Positions 10,394 to 19,348 are shown, numbered from the stretch's first letter. The stretch: 64,000 nucleotides of DNA from Dolichospermum compactum NIES-806 (GCF_002368115.1 NZ_AP018316.1:2947384-3011383), one strand, 5' to 3'. Notes: generated by a model from the letters alone, not told the origin. Numbers and translations are program-made.

Positions 10394-10596
10394 TAGGACT
10401 TACGCATTGACAGGATCAACTAAATATGGGGTATGGGTTTCGGGCATTTTAACGTGATTTTTTGATGATTTTTAAGCGATAGCGAAGCGCTGCTGCAAGC
10501 AGTTCGCTATTAAGCAGAAGTTAATCACTAAAAGCCTGAAACGACGGATTTTCGTTCATGCACATCATCGTGAATTTGTACAGTGCGTAAGTCCTA
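10394..10596. mobile_element. MITE family A, long form carrying a GCTGCTGCAAGCAG hairpin
   Basis: Bounded by TAGGACTTACGCA and TGCGTAAGTCCTA, and about 203 bases long like the copy at 5614, with which it shares an ATTTTCGTTCAT-type segment near the right end. The interior differs: instead of the TAGGGTGCGTCAGA inverted pair it carries a GCGAAGC...GCTGCTGCAAGCAG repeat at 10476-10508. The element fills most of an otherwise empty 640-base intergenic region. Confidence 0.75.
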
Positions 10597-10678
10597 GTTT
10601 TGAGGAAAAAATTTACACATCTACTTTCTTTCTTTGCGTGCTATCTAACTTGACCCATTAGTTTAGAAATTGAGTAAA

Positions 10679-11068
10679 ATGGCTATAGATAAAATGATAT
10701 TCACTAAACGAAAAAGCCGTACTGTTGCTGTTATTCTAGCATTTTCCGGCACATTAACGATTTCGGGTTCACATAAATTTTACTTGGGACAGCCACTTTG
10801 GGGAATTATATATGTTTTGTTGTCTTGGACACCTATTCCCAAGGTTGCTTGTGCTATTGAGGGGGTTTGGTATTTAACTCAAGAGGAAGAAACTTTTGAT
10901 CGATATTTTAATTTGGGTGAGTCGGCAACTAGGGTATCATCATCGGTTGGTAATCAAGTGGAATCGGTTGCTAATGCTTTGCGTGAGTTGGAAGCACTCC
11001 GTCAAGATGGGTTAATTTCTGAGTATGAGTTTGAGCAAAAACGTCGTCAGATGTTGGATCAGATTTAG
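10679..11068 (+). CDS. TM2-like membrane protein with a C-terminal SHOCT domain
   Basis: Residues 12-60 form two hydrophobic segments around GSHKFYLGQPLWGIIY, the pattern of a TM2 domain. The C-terminus (ALRELEALRQDGLISEYEFE then QKRRQMLDQI) is a typical SHOCT motif, usually at the end of membrane or oligomerising proteins. The function is unknown. ATG at 10679 is used; TTG at 10670 and ATG at 10694 are alternatives. The stop lies 27 bases before the next ATG, so it is probably co-transcribed with the helix-hairpin-helix gene. Confidence 0.75.
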   Translation: MAIDKMIFTKRKSRTVAVILAFSGTLTISGSHKFYLGQPLWGIIYVLLSWTPIPKVACAIEGVWYLTQEEETFDRYFNLGESATRVSSSVGNQVESVANALRELEALRQDGLISEYEFEQKRRQMLDQI

Positions 11069-11095
11069 GTGATTGGTAAAAGGATTAGGTTAAAA

Positions 11096-11629
11096 ATGAA
11101 TAAGTGGCTACCTTTAAATCTGAAATTGCAAAGGCTTCGCGCTAAGTTGGTGAATGATCCCTATTATCGTTTACAGTCGTGGGAAGAGGTGCAAATGGCG
11201 GCTGAGTTTGGTTTGGGTATTGATGCTAATCGGGCGACTGTGGATGATTGGCTACGTTTACCTGGGTTGTCAATTCACCAAGGGCGATCGCTTGTGGAAC
11301 TTTCTCGCGCTGGTGTGGTATTCTACTGTATTGAAGATGTGGCGGCGGCTTTGGGTTTGCCAGTACAACGATTAGAACCTTTAAAACCTGTGCTGAATTT
11401 TCATTATTATGATCAGAGTTCTCTAGATAAACCTCAACCGCTTAATCCTAATACTGCTTCGGTAGAAAGTCTTGCCAAAATTCCCTTTATAGATTTATCC
11501 CTAGCACAGACAGTTGTGAAAAACCGTCTGGCTGCTGGTTCTTACCGAAGTTTAGCAGATTTTCAACAACGTTTGGAATTATCTGGGGATGCGATCGCTC
11601 AGTTGATGTATTATTTACGCTTTTCGTAG
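11096..11629 (+). CDS. ComEA-like helix-hairpin-helix protein
   Basis: A protein of 177 residues with two helix-hairpin-helix regions: DDWLRLPGLSIHQGRSLVEL (about 55-75) and NPNTASVESLAKIPFIDLSL followed by VVKNRL (about 120-150). This fold binds DNA backbones non-specifically. There is no signal peptide, unlike the competence protein ComEA, so a cytoplasmic DNA-associated role is more likely. ATG at 11096 is chosen over the GTG abutting the previous stop because the upstream nine codons are unremarkable. It is probably in an operon with the TM2/SHOCT gene. Confidence 0.75.
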   Translation: MNKWLPLNLKLQRLRAKLVNDPYYRLQSWEEVQMAAEFGLGIDANRATVDDWLRLPGLSIHQGRSLVELSRAGVVFYCIEDVAAALGLPVQRLEPLKPVLNFHYYDQSSLDKPQPLNPNTASVESLAKIPFIDLSLAQTVVKNRLAAGSYRSLADFQQRLELSGDAIAQLMYYLRFS

Positions 11630-11651
11630 GGGCGCAGGGCTTGCGCCCTTT
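11629..11651 (+). terminator. Rho-independent terminator
   Basis: GGGCGCA and TGCGCCC pair around a five-base loop directly after the helix-hairpin-helix stop, followed by a short TTT. Confidence 0.6.
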
Positions 11652-11674
11652 GTCAATGGTCAGTGATCAGTGGA

Positions 11675-12247
11675 CTAAATTAAGCCGATGCGGTCAAGAG
11701 GCCAAAAGCGGAACGTGGCGCGACCGATGACGTTTTGACTGGGGACAAAACCCCAGTAGCGAGAATCATTGCTATCATTGCGATTGTCTCCCATCACAAA
11801 AAATGCGCCTTCTGGGACTTTGATTTCGGGAAATGGGCTATTTGGTGGTTCGGCAATGTAGTCTTCTGTTAAGGCTGTACCGTTGAGGTAAACTTTGCCT
11901 TGGGCGATACTAATTATTGCTCCTGGTTCACCAATTACTCGTTTGATAAAGGCTTGGTTTTGAGAATATCCACGTCTTTGTAATTCTGGTGGTGAGTTAA
12001 AAACGACGATATCGCCGATTTTGGGAGGATGAATCCGGTATGATACTTTTTCTATGACTAAGCGATCGCCTGTGTGCAAGGTAGGGTACATTGATTCTGA
12101 GGGAATCAGGCGTGGTTCAGCAATAAATGTCCGAATTAGAAGTGCTAAACACAGGGCAATAGTTATTAAAACTAAATTTTCCTGCCAACCACTCCTTATG
12201 TTTGTTTGTGAGGAAGTATCTTTAATATCACTTTTGTGAGGAGTCAT
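11675..12247 (-). CDS. lepB: Signal peptidase I
   Basis: Cleaves signal peptides of exported and lumenal proteins. One N-terminal membrane helix (about residues 22-43) precedes the catalytic Ser in PSESMYPTL (S52). The general-base Lys is in FIKRVIGEPG, and GDNRNDSNDSRYWG (box E) is near the C-terminus. The length of 190 residues is typical of cyanobacterial LepB. It faces the helix-hairpin-helix gene convergently and lies downstream of the GrpE-like gene on the same strand. Confidence 0.95.
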   Translation of the reverse strand: MTPHKSDIKDTSSQTNIRSGWQENLVLITIALCLALLIRTFIAEPRLIPSESMYPTLHTGDRLVIEKVSYRIHPPKIGDIVVFNSPPELQRRGYSQNQAFIKRVIGEPGAIISIAQGKVYLNGTALTEDYIAEPPNSPFPEIKVPEGAFFVMGDNRNDSNDSRYWGFVPSQNVIGRATFRFWPLDRIGLI

Positions 12248-12336
12248 AGTTAACAGTGTAAGTAAGAGTTTAAAGGAATTGCAGCAGCAGAGGATAGGGA
12301 GAATATATTTCCCAACTCATGACTAATGACCAATGA

Positions 12337-12828
12337 CTAATGACCATCATCTGATTTAGCAGTAATGACTTCTGTGGGACGGAGAACTTTTTCACCTAAA
12401 TGAAATCCGCGACGGACAATTTTAGTAATTGTTTGGTCTGGGATATCTGTTCTTTCTTCCCGGTCGATGACCCGACATAAGTTAAAATCTGGTTCCGTGC
12501 CTTCCTGTAATTTTATAGGCAAAAGTTGGCGCTTTCCTAAAACACCGAGAAACTTACGATTAACCGCACCTATGGATCTGGGTAGACGTTCTATAAATTC
12601 TGGACTAGGACTAGGATTGTTTTCTAGATAGTCTAATAAAGCTTCTAAAGCATCAGCAACTTCTAAAAGTTCCAAGAATAAATCTTCTGTTTGGGCTGTA
12701 GTTTTAATTTGCTGTTCTCTTAAAGACTGCTGTAATAACACATTGTCTTTTTGCAGAACGCCGAGTTTTTGGACGAGTAATTCTCGTAATTCTAAGCTAA
12801 TCAGATAGTTCGGGGATAAATCAGGCAC
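12337..12828 (-). CDS. GrpE-like nucleotide exchange factor of an Hsp70 locus
   Basis: A protein of 163 residues with an N-terminal coiled coil (LVQKLGVLQKDNVLLQQSLR) followed by a GrpE-like head region ending in TKIVRRGFHLGEKVLRPTEV, which matches the conserved GrpE C-terminal signature. It is shorter and more divergent than housekeeping GrpE, so it probably served the neighbouring atypical Hsp70 rather than DnaK2. The start is GTG at 12828, overlapping the stop of the upstream TPR remnant, which indicates a once tightly coupled operon. Its partner Hsp70 upstream is broken. Confidence 0.7.
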   Translation of the reverse strand: MPDLSPNYLISLELRELLVQKLGVLQKDNVLLQQSLREQQIKTTAQTEDLFLELLEVADALEALLDYLENNPSPSPEFIERLPRSIGAVNRKFLGVLGKRQLLPIKLQEGTEPDFNLCRVIDREERTDIPDQTITKIVRRGFHLGEKVLRPTEVITAKSDDGH

Positions 12829-12829
12829 G

Positions 12830-13035
12830 GGAAATCTCTTTGGATAGCACAGCTAGAATTTTGTTAGCCCAAGTGTTGATTTGGGAATGAGGATGATTAC
12901 GCAAAATTTCACTCAAAGCGATCGCTCTTTGTAATTGTCCACCCATTTAATAAGCTTTAATTAACCACATTTGGGCTTGAATATAATTTTGACCATTGCG
13001 CTCTTGACAACCCTGACAGTAATCTTCTAAATATT
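12830..13035 (-). pseudogene. Remnant of a TPR-like protein
   Basis: Translating the minus strand gives KYLEDYCQGCQERNGQNYIQ then AQMWLIKAY, an in-frame stop, and MGGQLQRAIALSEILRNHPH then SQINTWANKILAVLSKEISR. This is coherent helical repeat protein sequence ending in a TGA that overlaps the GrpE-like start. It has no usable start and has an internal stop, so it is the tail of a broken operon gene. Confidence 0.6.
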
Positions 13036-13060
13036 TTTTGTTTGAAGCCGTCAACTATCT

Positions 13061-13555
13061 TCATGGGCTTTTCCTTTGACAGCTACTAGGAATTTTCAAC
13101 ACCTGATCTATATCTAGTTGATTTTCCCGTTTTTGCAATTCAGGGTTAGCAGCAACGATTAATTGCCAATCAGTAGGTTTACTACAAAATTTTCCCGCAA
13201 TACTACTAAGAGTATCTCCTGATTTTACGGTATAAGTAGCTAGGATTGGGGCTGATTTAGGAATGACAGGGGTAATTACAGGGGGAGTGAGATTAGCAGT
13301 AGTAGGAACTGTAGGTTTAGGAACTGTTGCCGTATATATAGCTGTTTGCAGGGCAAAAAAACTACCTGCTGCACCGATAGTAATACCGATTATCAGCATG
13401 AAAATGGCAATAGTTGTTGTCCAGGATTTCGGACGCTGGGGTAATTCTGCCAATGAACGAATTAGAGAAACATCAGTGTCACAATTAGGACAACTGTTGC
13501 TCTCAATTCCCTTGTAGCCACAAACAGGACAGTCAATTTTAGTTATGGTGTTCAT
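13061..13555 (-). CDS. Zinc-ribbon, single-pass membrane protein with a LysM domain
   Basis: Domains in order: a four-cysteine zinc ribbon (CPVCGYKG...CPNC, about residues 9-26), one transmembrane helix (TIAIFMLIIGITIGAAGSFF, about 47-66), a Pro/Thr-rich spacer, and a LysM domain (YTVKSGDTLSSIAGKFCSKP then TDWQLIVAANPEL, about 108-156). The ribbon would be cytoplasmic and the LysM on the peptidoglycan side. Its ATG overlaps the original stop of the broken Hsp70 gene (ATGA), so the two were one operon. Its exact role is unknown. Confidence 0.75.
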   Translation of the reverse strand: MNTITKIDCPVCGYKGIESNSCPNCDTDVSLIRSLAELPQRPKSWTTTIAIFMLIIGITIGAAGSFFALQTAIYTATVPKPTVPTTANLTPPVITPVIPKSAPILATYTVKSGDTLSSIAGKFCSKPTDWQLIVAANPELQKRENQLDIDQVLKIPSSCQRKSP

Positions 13556-14375
13556 CGTGTAAGTCCCGTGATAATACTATTACTGGGTAATTCTTGATTT
13601 AACCAATGTTGTACATCTGGTTGTAGTTCTCGCCATAAACGATCTGCTTCATTACTATCACCAACCACTAGTGGCTGCATTTAACATCCGAGAGAGTTTG
13701 TCATACATGGCATTAGCTTGGGTAGGGGCAACGGCTTTGGCTTGTTGGATAGCGAGAATACAACCTTGTACTAGCTGTACCTTATCAGGTAAGTTGCGAA
13801 GTTCTCGTCTGGTTTCTTGACTGTGATACTCCATTGAGGAGAGATTATTAGTATTAATAGCAAATTGTAATTCTTGACTCAAGTTTTGTAATCGTTCTTG
13901 CTGAAATTCAGGAATCATAAAGCCACAGAAATTGATCACGCGATCGCACTCATTCACCAAATACTCTGCTTCTAAGCGTTCAGGTGACATAGATACCTGG
14001 AACTGATTCAGACTTTCCTCCGCCCGTTCCTGTAAATCACTATACTCTTCTCCAGTGGTAGGATTAATAATCCCATTAGCTGCACAACTGGTACAGCTAA
14101 CTTCAAGGCTGATTCTACACCGAATGCAGTTAAGTCTTGGCGATTTAGTTCTTCTATAGCTGCCTCTAATTCTTGATGGATTTTCTCGTCTACCCGCCCC
14201 CGCGAAAAATTACAACTGACTTTCACTGATGGATTACTTTTTAAAGTTGCAGTCATTTTCAAATCGCTGTTCTTTTCATCCAACTCCAAATAAGCAATAA
14301 TTTCCGTTCCCGCTGGATATTTATCATCTAAACCCAACCACATATACTGCAAACGGTTTATTGTTTAACTAAATA

Positions 14376-14421
14376 TGGAACCCCTCTCCAAACCTCTCCC
14401 CGCAACGGGGAGAGGTTTGGA
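14376..14421. repeat. Palindromic G/C-rich repeat inside the Hsp70 pseudogene
   Basis: CCTCTCCAAACCTCTCCCC and GGGGAGAGGTTTGGAGA form a near-perfect inverted repeat of the same core found inside MITE family B at 3252 and 53934. It interrupts substrate-binding-domain coding sequence at the IGD/MWLGLDD junction, which suggests that insertion of the repeat broke the gene. Confidence 0.7.
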
Positions 14422-14638
14422 GACTGTTATTTGTATTATAAAAAAGTCCAAGTTTTAGCCGTTTTGAGTATATCCCCAATCCTTTCATTATTTTTCACCC
14501 CATATAAATCTTCTTTCACATCATCAGGGCTGAAAAACTGAAAGTGAATTAGGCCTTGTCCTTCCACTACAGTTTTAAAAGTATGAGAAACAGTTATCGG
14601 TAATATAGCGGTATGCACTTGCATGAGATACATCATAG

Positions 14639-14692
14639 CCCCCTCATCGCTTGCGGGGAGGGGGTTGGGGGTGGGGTTCTTGTATCTCACTC
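14639..14692. repeat. G-rich intergenic-type repeat inside the Hsp70 pseudogene
   Basis: GCTTGCGGGGAGGGGGTTGG and the following GGGTGGGGTTCTTGTATCTC are typical intergenic repeat sequence. It lies exactly where the ATPase-domain sequence should be, so it marks the second breakpoint of the deletion. Confidence 0.55.
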
Positions 14693-14969
14693 AATCGAGA
14701 ACCGCTATATATCGCCACGATTAATAACTTGATCTTGACGATTAACTAATTGAATAAGCCTGTTCTCCTACCAAAAATTTATTTTGTTCAGCAGCTACTA
14801 CTGAACGGGTGAGTTTTCTATCTGGGGGTGTGTTGTCATTAGCTGTGACTACTTCCACACCTGCTAACTTAAATGCAGCGACGGAGTTAGTTGTTCCCAA
14901 GTCTATACCGATTGCTTTACCCATAATTCATTCTCACCCTGGTTATCAATGATTTAATTTAATTTTCAA

Positions 14970-15677
14970 TTATGACAAAGATTTATGTTGACAAATAGCT
15001 TTATTCATGGAGATAATTTGTCCTACATGAAAAGAAGGAGGCATTAAACTATGAATCCGATGATCAAGTCCATCGTGCATGACATCTGTAGGTAATAATG
15101 AATGATCTAATCCCAATGTATGACCAATTTCATGAGCGATAGTATTAGCAATTAAATTAGACAATTGACCTAAATTTAAACTAGCCTGATTGGAAGTATG
15201 AAGAATTTGGTCAATGCGAACACCAGCAATATCTGTAACTTGATGATGGCGGAAACTGGCTATTCCTAAATAATCTATTGGTTGTTGATCTGCAAATACA
15301 TATACATGAGTGAAATTACGCCCCCATTCTTTCTCCTCTGGTTCGTCTGAAGTCAAAAATACATGAACACTTCTAAAAGCACTAAAAACCTTAGACAAAG
15401 CATCTGCCATGATTTCTAGCATGGTGCTATTGTTATCAGTTGTGTTAACGATTCCAGAAATATCTACCCAGATACAATGACGTATTTCTTGATCTTTAAT
15501 AATTAGAAATGTGCCACATGATGGACACACACGCCAATCAAGTTGAATCCGAGAACGGCAACCTTGACAACTTGGTTTTGCTGGTCTGTCAAGATTAATC
15601 CGTTCCCAGATGGGAACTTGCAATTTACGATTGGTCTTAGTTTTTTTGGTTAAATTCAGGCGATCGTAAAGTGACAT
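14970..15677 (-). CDS. Matrixin-like zinc metalloprotease with a zinc ribbon
   Basis: A protein of 235 residues. The N-terminal 35 residues are a linker, followed by a CxxC...CPSC zinc ribbon (about residues 37-55). The C-terminal half has the metzincin zinc site HEIGHTLGLDH (about 182-192) and a likely Met-turn at TDVMHDGL just after. There is no signal peptide, so it probably acts in the cytoplasm. It stops 3 bases before the TerD gene upstream in the operon, and sits between TerD proteins and an Hsp70 gene, as in stress-response Ter loci. The substrate is unknown. Confidence 0.8.
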   Translation of the reverse strand: MSLYDRLNLTKKTKTNRKLQVPIWERINLDRPAKPSCQGCRSRIQLDWRVCPSCGTFLIIKDQEIRHCIWVDISGIVNTTDNNSTMLEIMADALSKVFSAFRSVHVFLTSDEPEEKEWGRNFTHVYVFADQQPIDYLGIASFRHHQVTDIAGVRIDQILHTSNQASLNLGQLSNLIANTIAHEIGHTLGLDHSLLPTDVMHDGLDHRIHSLMPPSFHVGQIISMNKAICQHKSLS

Positions 15678-15680
15678 TAT

Positions 15681-16286
15681 TTAACAATAAGACGTAACAA
15701 GTTCCCCTAAACCATTAACACTAACACCATTCCCAATAGCTGCCATTTTCCACTCGTTATTGTGGCGATAAACTTCAGCTAAAACCATTCCTGTCATACC
15801 GCTATACTCTTTTCCAGAAAGGTTATATCGAGCTAATTCTTTGTTATTAGCTGAATTTACCAATCTAACAAAGGCATTGTCCACTTGGGTGAAATCTTGT
15901 TTACGAGCAATACAATCGTAAATATTGATGACGAAGACTAGTTTAGCAATATCAGCAGGAATGCGAGGTAAATCAATAATGATTACTTCGTCATCACCAT
16001 CACCAGCACCAGTTAAATTGTCTCCTGTATGGACGATTGATCCTGATGAATGTTGAAGATTCCCAAAGTAGATTATGTTTTCTTTGGCTGTTAATTTACC
16101 ATTAGCATCCAGGCAAACTACAGAGGCATCTAGGTCATAGTCATGACCACCACCACCAAAACTTCTAAAAAATCCGCCACCAGAGCGTTTAACTACGTCC
16201 CAACCCAGTCCACACATCAATTTAGTTAGACCAGGAGCTTCTTTAGAAAGGGAAATTCTCTGTCCTTTCTGGAGATTAATTGCCAT
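15681..16286 (-). CDS. TerD-family calcium-binding stress protein (second in operon)
   Basis: A TerD-domain protein of 201 residues. The Ca-binding signatures DYDLDASV (about 49-56) and GDNLTGAGDGDDE (about 88-100) are present, and the start MAINLQKGQRISLSKEAPGL is the classic TerD opening. A Gly/Phe-rich insertion (RSGGGFFRSFGGGGHD) precedes the first site and is absent from its neighbour. TerD proteins accompany tellurite resistance and general stress or phage-inhibition loci; the biochemical role is not settled. It starts 12 bases after the upstream TerD gene ends. Confidence 0.92.
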   Translation of the reverse strand: MAINLQKGQRISLSKEAPGLTKLMCGLGWDVVKRSGGGFFRSFGGGGHDYDLDASVVCLDANGKLTAKENIIYFGNLQHSSGSIVHTGDNLTGAGDGDDEVIIIDLPRIPADIAKLVFVINIYDCIARKQDFTQVDNAFVRLVNSANNKELARYNLSGKEYSGMTGMVLAEVYRHNNEWKMAAIGNGVSVNGLGELVTSYC

Positions 16287-16298
16287 GTTTAATTTCTC

Positions 16299-16874
16299 CT
16301 AGCTAAAGCGATCTAATAAAGCTTTCAATCCCCCTTGATAGCCTGAACCAACGGCATTTAACCGCCAATCTCCATCTTTGCGGTACAGTTCAGCCATAAT
16401 TAATGCAGTTTCAATGGAGTAGTCTTCAACTAGGTCATAGCGAATAACTTCTTTTTCGTTTTGAGCATTTACAACCCGAATAAAGGCATTTTGCACTTGA
16501 CCAAAGTTTTGATGCCGTTCTGCTGCTTCGTGAATAGTGACAGTGATGACTATTTTGTGAACATCCGCAGGGACTTTTTGTAAATTGATCTTAATGACTT
16601 CATCATCACCATCACCTAAACCTGTCAGGTTATCTCCAGTGTGTTGGACTGATTTGGCAGGATCTGGACTGGTGAGATTATTGTAAAAAATGAAGTGCTG
16701 ATCAGAAATTAGTTTTTCGTTACTTCCCAGGATAAAGACGGAGGCATCCAAGTCAAAATCCAAGCCAGTATCCACAACCTTAACATCCCAGCCCAAACCC
16801 ACAAATACTTCGGTGAGTCCGGGAGCTACTTTTTCTAGTGAAATCCGTTGTCCTTTAGTTAGCGAAACTGCCAT
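16299..16874 (-). CDS. TerD-family calcium-binding stress protein (first in operon)
   Basis: A protein of 191 residues with FDLDASVFIL (about 39-48) and GDNLTGLGDGDDEVIKINLQ (about 80-99), the paired acidic Ca-binding motifs of TerD. It is the first gene of the minus-strand run TerD-TerD-protease-Hsp70-LysM-TPR-GrpE, so the operon promoter should lie between 16875 and about 17000. It is the closer of the two paralogues to canonical TerD. Confidence 0.92.
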   Translation of the reverse strand: MAVSLTKGQRISLEKVAPGLTEVFVGLGWDVKVVDTGLDFDLDASVFILGSNEKLISDQHFIFYNNLTSPDPAKSVQHTGDNLTGLGDGDDEVIKINLQKVPADVHKIVITVTIHEAAERHQNFGQVQNAFIRVVNAQNEKEVIRYDLVEDYSIETALIMAELYRKDGDWRLNAVGSGYQGGLKALLDRFS

Positions 16875-17581
16875 TGCTTGGTAAACTCCTAAATTTTTAC
16901 TTGCTTTTACTTCTAGCCAAATTTGACACTAGTATCTGAAATTGAGATACAGTTCTGTGTAGTATTAATAGGGAATGGGAAAAATTGAGGCACACTAAAA
17001 ATAATTGCAGTTAAATCTTGTATGCTGCCATGAAAGACATCATAATTAATACTTATTTCAGCATATATATATTAAAAAGGCAAGTCACAATGTTGTAAAT
17101 ATTCGCAAACACTGAAGAACAGCCAGTCTAAAATAAAACCTGTGGTTTGTCTACAAGCGATCGCAAAGTGCTGCTGCCAGCAGTTCGCCCAACAAAACCC
17201 CGATTTAGTTTTATCCTGGAATAGTGGACTGAAAAAACTTCAGCCTTCCCAATAGATCAGGTTATAACCAGCATTTCTGGGGACTGATAGCGATATTTAA
17301 GCCACAAGCTACGTAACTCCAGCAATAGAAACCCTTGCAAAGCGTTCCATCAATAGTTACACTTTTTAAAATATTCTCATTTTTGTTTAGCAATTACCCA
17401 AACACTCAAACAGCCAGTTCTTGACAAAAGAACTCAAACTATGGTAGTGCGTCAGTATTGCCAAACTCAAAATCAGCAATAAAAAAACTCAGAGAGTTCT
17501 CTAATTGACGGTTTCCGTCATCTGTGAACCTCCGTAAGAAAATTGCTTTGTAAACATAACTATCCAGGAGGCTTGTAGTCA
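16875..17581. other. Divergent intergenic region between the terD operon and psbB
   Basis: About 700 bases with no open frame. It must hold the minus-strand terD operon promoter and the plus-strand psbB promoter and leader. At 17157-17188 it carries a HIP1-linked repeat (GCGATCGCAAAGTGCTGCTG onwards) related to 10476 and 36518. A strong Shine-Dalgarno AGGAGG lies at about 17566, 10 bases before psbB. No other structure was recognised. Confidence 0.6.
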
Positions 17582-19108
17582 ATGGGACTACCTTGGTATC
17601 GAGTACATACAGTCGTTCTCAACGATCCAGGTCGGCTGATTTCTGTACACTTAATGCACACAGCTTTAGTAGCTGGCTGGGCAGGTTCAATGGCACTGTA
17701 CGAACTAGCCGTTTATAACCCTAGTGATCCAGTTCTCAACCCCATGTGGCGACAAGGGATGTTCGTACTTCCCTTCATGGCACGTTTAGGCGTAACCGAG
17801 TCTTGGGGCGGTTGGAGTGTAACTGGTGGCACAGCAGTAGACCCCGGTTTCTGGTCATTTGAAGGCGTTGCTGCCGCTCACATCGTTCTCTCTGGTTTAT
17901 TATTCTTAGCTGCCGTTTGGCACTGGGTTTTCTGGGATTTGGAACTCTTTAGAGATCCTCGCACCGGTGAACCTGCACTAGATTTACCAAAAATGTTTGG
18001 TATTCACCTGTTCTTATCCGGTTTACTTTGTTTTGGTTTTGGTGCATTCCACCAGACTGGACTATTTGGTCCAGGAATGTGGGTATCTGATGCCTATGGA
18101 CTAACAGGCAGTATTCAGCCAGTAGCCCCAGAATGGGGTCCATCTGGATTTAACCCCTATAATCCAGGTGGCATAGTCGCTCACCACATTGCGGCTGGTA
18201 TCGTCGGTATTATTGCAGGTTTATTCCACCTCACCGTTAGACCTCCCGAAAGGCTATACAAAGCCCTACGGATGGGTAATATTGAAACCGTACTTTCCAG
18301 CAGTATCGCTGCTGTATTCTTCGCTGCTTTCGTAGTAGCCGGAACCATGTGGTACGGTAACGCTGCTACCCCAATCGAACTGTTTGGTCCTACCCGTTAC
18401 CAATGGGATCAAGACTACTTCCGCCAAGAAATTCAGCGTCGTGTGCAAACAAGCGTTGCTGAAGGTGCTTCTTTGACCGAAGCTTGGTCGCAAATTCCTG
18501 AAAAACTGGCTTTCTACGATTATGTTGGTAATAGCCCCGCGAAAGGTGGTCTATTCCGTACAGGTCCAATGGTGAAAGGTGATGGTATTGCTGAATCTTG
18601 GCAAGGTCACGCTGTGTTCACAGATGCAGAAGGACGGGAATTAACAGTTCGTCGTCTACCGAACTTCTTTGAAACCTTCCCAGTCATTTTGACTGATAAA
18701 GATGGCGTTATCCGTGCTGACATCCCATTCCGTCGCGCAGAATCTAGATACAGCTTTGAACAAACTGGGGTAAAAGTCAGCTTCTACGGTGGGAACCTGA
18801 ATGGTCAAACCTTTACAGATCCCGCTGATGTGAAGAAGTACGCCCGCAAAGCTCAAGGTGGAGAAATATTTGAATTTGACAAAGAAACCTTGAACTCTGA
18901 CGGTGTATTCCGCACATCTCCTAGAGGTTGGTTTACCTTTGGTCATGCTGTATTTGCTCTATTATTCTTCTTTGGTCACTTGTGGCACGGTTCACGGACA
19001 ATCTACCGTGATGTATTTGCCGGTGTGGAAATTGAAGAAGAACAAGTTGAATGGGGTCTTTTCCAGAAGCTGGGTGACAAGACAACTCGCCGGAGAAAGG
19101 AAGCTTAA
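17582..19108 (+). CDS. psbB: Photosystem II CP47 core antenna protein
   Basis: Core chlorophyll-binding antenna of photosystem II in the thylakoid membrane. The 508-residue length and the start MGLPWYRVHTVVLNDPGRLI are essentially invariant in cyanobacteria. Six membrane helices with chlorophyll-ligating His pairs are visible (for example VSVHLMHTALVAGWAG-like helix I, AAHIVLSG, VAHHIAAG, GHAVFALLFFFGHLWHGSRT), together with the large lumenal loop between helices V and VI. It is followed by psbT, the usual order. Confidence 0.99.
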   Translation: MGLPWYRVHTVVLNDPGRLISVHLMHTALVAGWAGSMALYELAVYNPSDPVLNPMWRQGMFVLPFMARLGVTESWGGWSVTGGTAVDPGFWSFEGVAAAHIVLSGLLFLAAVWHWVFWDLELFRDPRTGEPALDLPKMFGIHLFLSGLLCFGFGAFHQTGLFGPGMWVSDAYGLTGSIQPVAPEWGPSGFNPYNPGGIVAHHIAAGIVGIIAGLFHLTVRPPERLYKALRMGNIETVLSSSIAAVFFAAFVVAGTMWYGNAATPIELFGPTRYQWDQDYFRQEIQRRVQTSVAEGASLTEAWSQIPEKLAFYDYVGNSPAKGGLFRTGPMVKGDGIAESWQGHAVFTDAEGRELTVRRLPNFFETFPVILTDKDGVIRADIPFRRAESRYSFEQTGVKVSFYGGNLNGQTFTDPADVKKYARKAQGGEIFEFDKETLNSDGVFRTSPRGWFTFGHAVFALLFFFGHLWHGSRTIYRDVFAGVEIEEEQVEWGLFQKLGDKTTRRRKEA

Positions 19109-19205
19109 AACTTGGATGAGGTGTGAAGTAGATTTTTCTACTTCATGCTTTTTCTGTGGTTTGTTAAACTAAAATTACTGGCTCAACAGGCAGGATCTGA
19201 AAAAT

Positions 19206-19310
19206 ATGGAAAGTGTTGCTTACATCTTGATTTTAGCCCTAGCAATAGGTGTACTCTTTTTTTCAATCGCCTTCCGCGAACCCCCCCGGTTTGAGAAAAA
19301 AGAGAAATAG
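19206..19310 (+). CDS. psbT: Photosystem II reaction centre protein T
   Basis: A 34-residue single-helix protein beginning MESVAYILILALAIGVLFFS and ending in the basic tail of PPRFEKKEK. Sequence, size and position about 100 bases after psbB all match PsbT, which sits at the photosystem II dimer interface. It is probably co-transcribed with psbB. It is easy to miss because of its size. Confidence 0.96.
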   Translation: MESVAYILILALAIGVLFFSIAFREPPRFEKKEK

Positions 19311-19348
19311 GTTATTTATTCCCAATTAATTAGGGAATATATACTAAC

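Larger units (their letters stand above)
13553..14924 (-). pseudogene. Hsp70-family chaperone gene, deleted and frameshifted
   Basis: The minus strand starts with an intact Hsp70 N-terminus (MGKAIGIDLGTTNSVAAFKL, phosphate loop 1) and stops after 60 residues at 14742. Most of the ATPase domain is missing. Substrate-binding-domain sequence resumes at about 14635 (LPITVSHTFKTVVEGQGLIH then FQFFSPDDVKEDLYGVKNNE). It is broken by a G/C-rich repeat at about 14376-14421 and continues at 14352 (MWLGLDDKYPAGTEIIAYLE). A frameshift near 14080 is needed to reach NPTTGEEYSDLQERAEESL and the 13990-13665 segment. A second shift near 13665 reaches the natural end (ADRLWRELQPDVQHWLNQEL). The original stop overlaps the LysM gene start. 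It cannot make a working chaperone. Confidence 0.85.

Noticed and set aside
14436..14690. Independent 84-residue gene
   Set aside because: The middle of the frame is the Hsp70 substrate-binding domain, and both ends are repeat sequence.
16875..17581. Small RNA upstream of psbB
   Set aside because: No conserved structure could be recognised; promoter and leader alone can account for the space.
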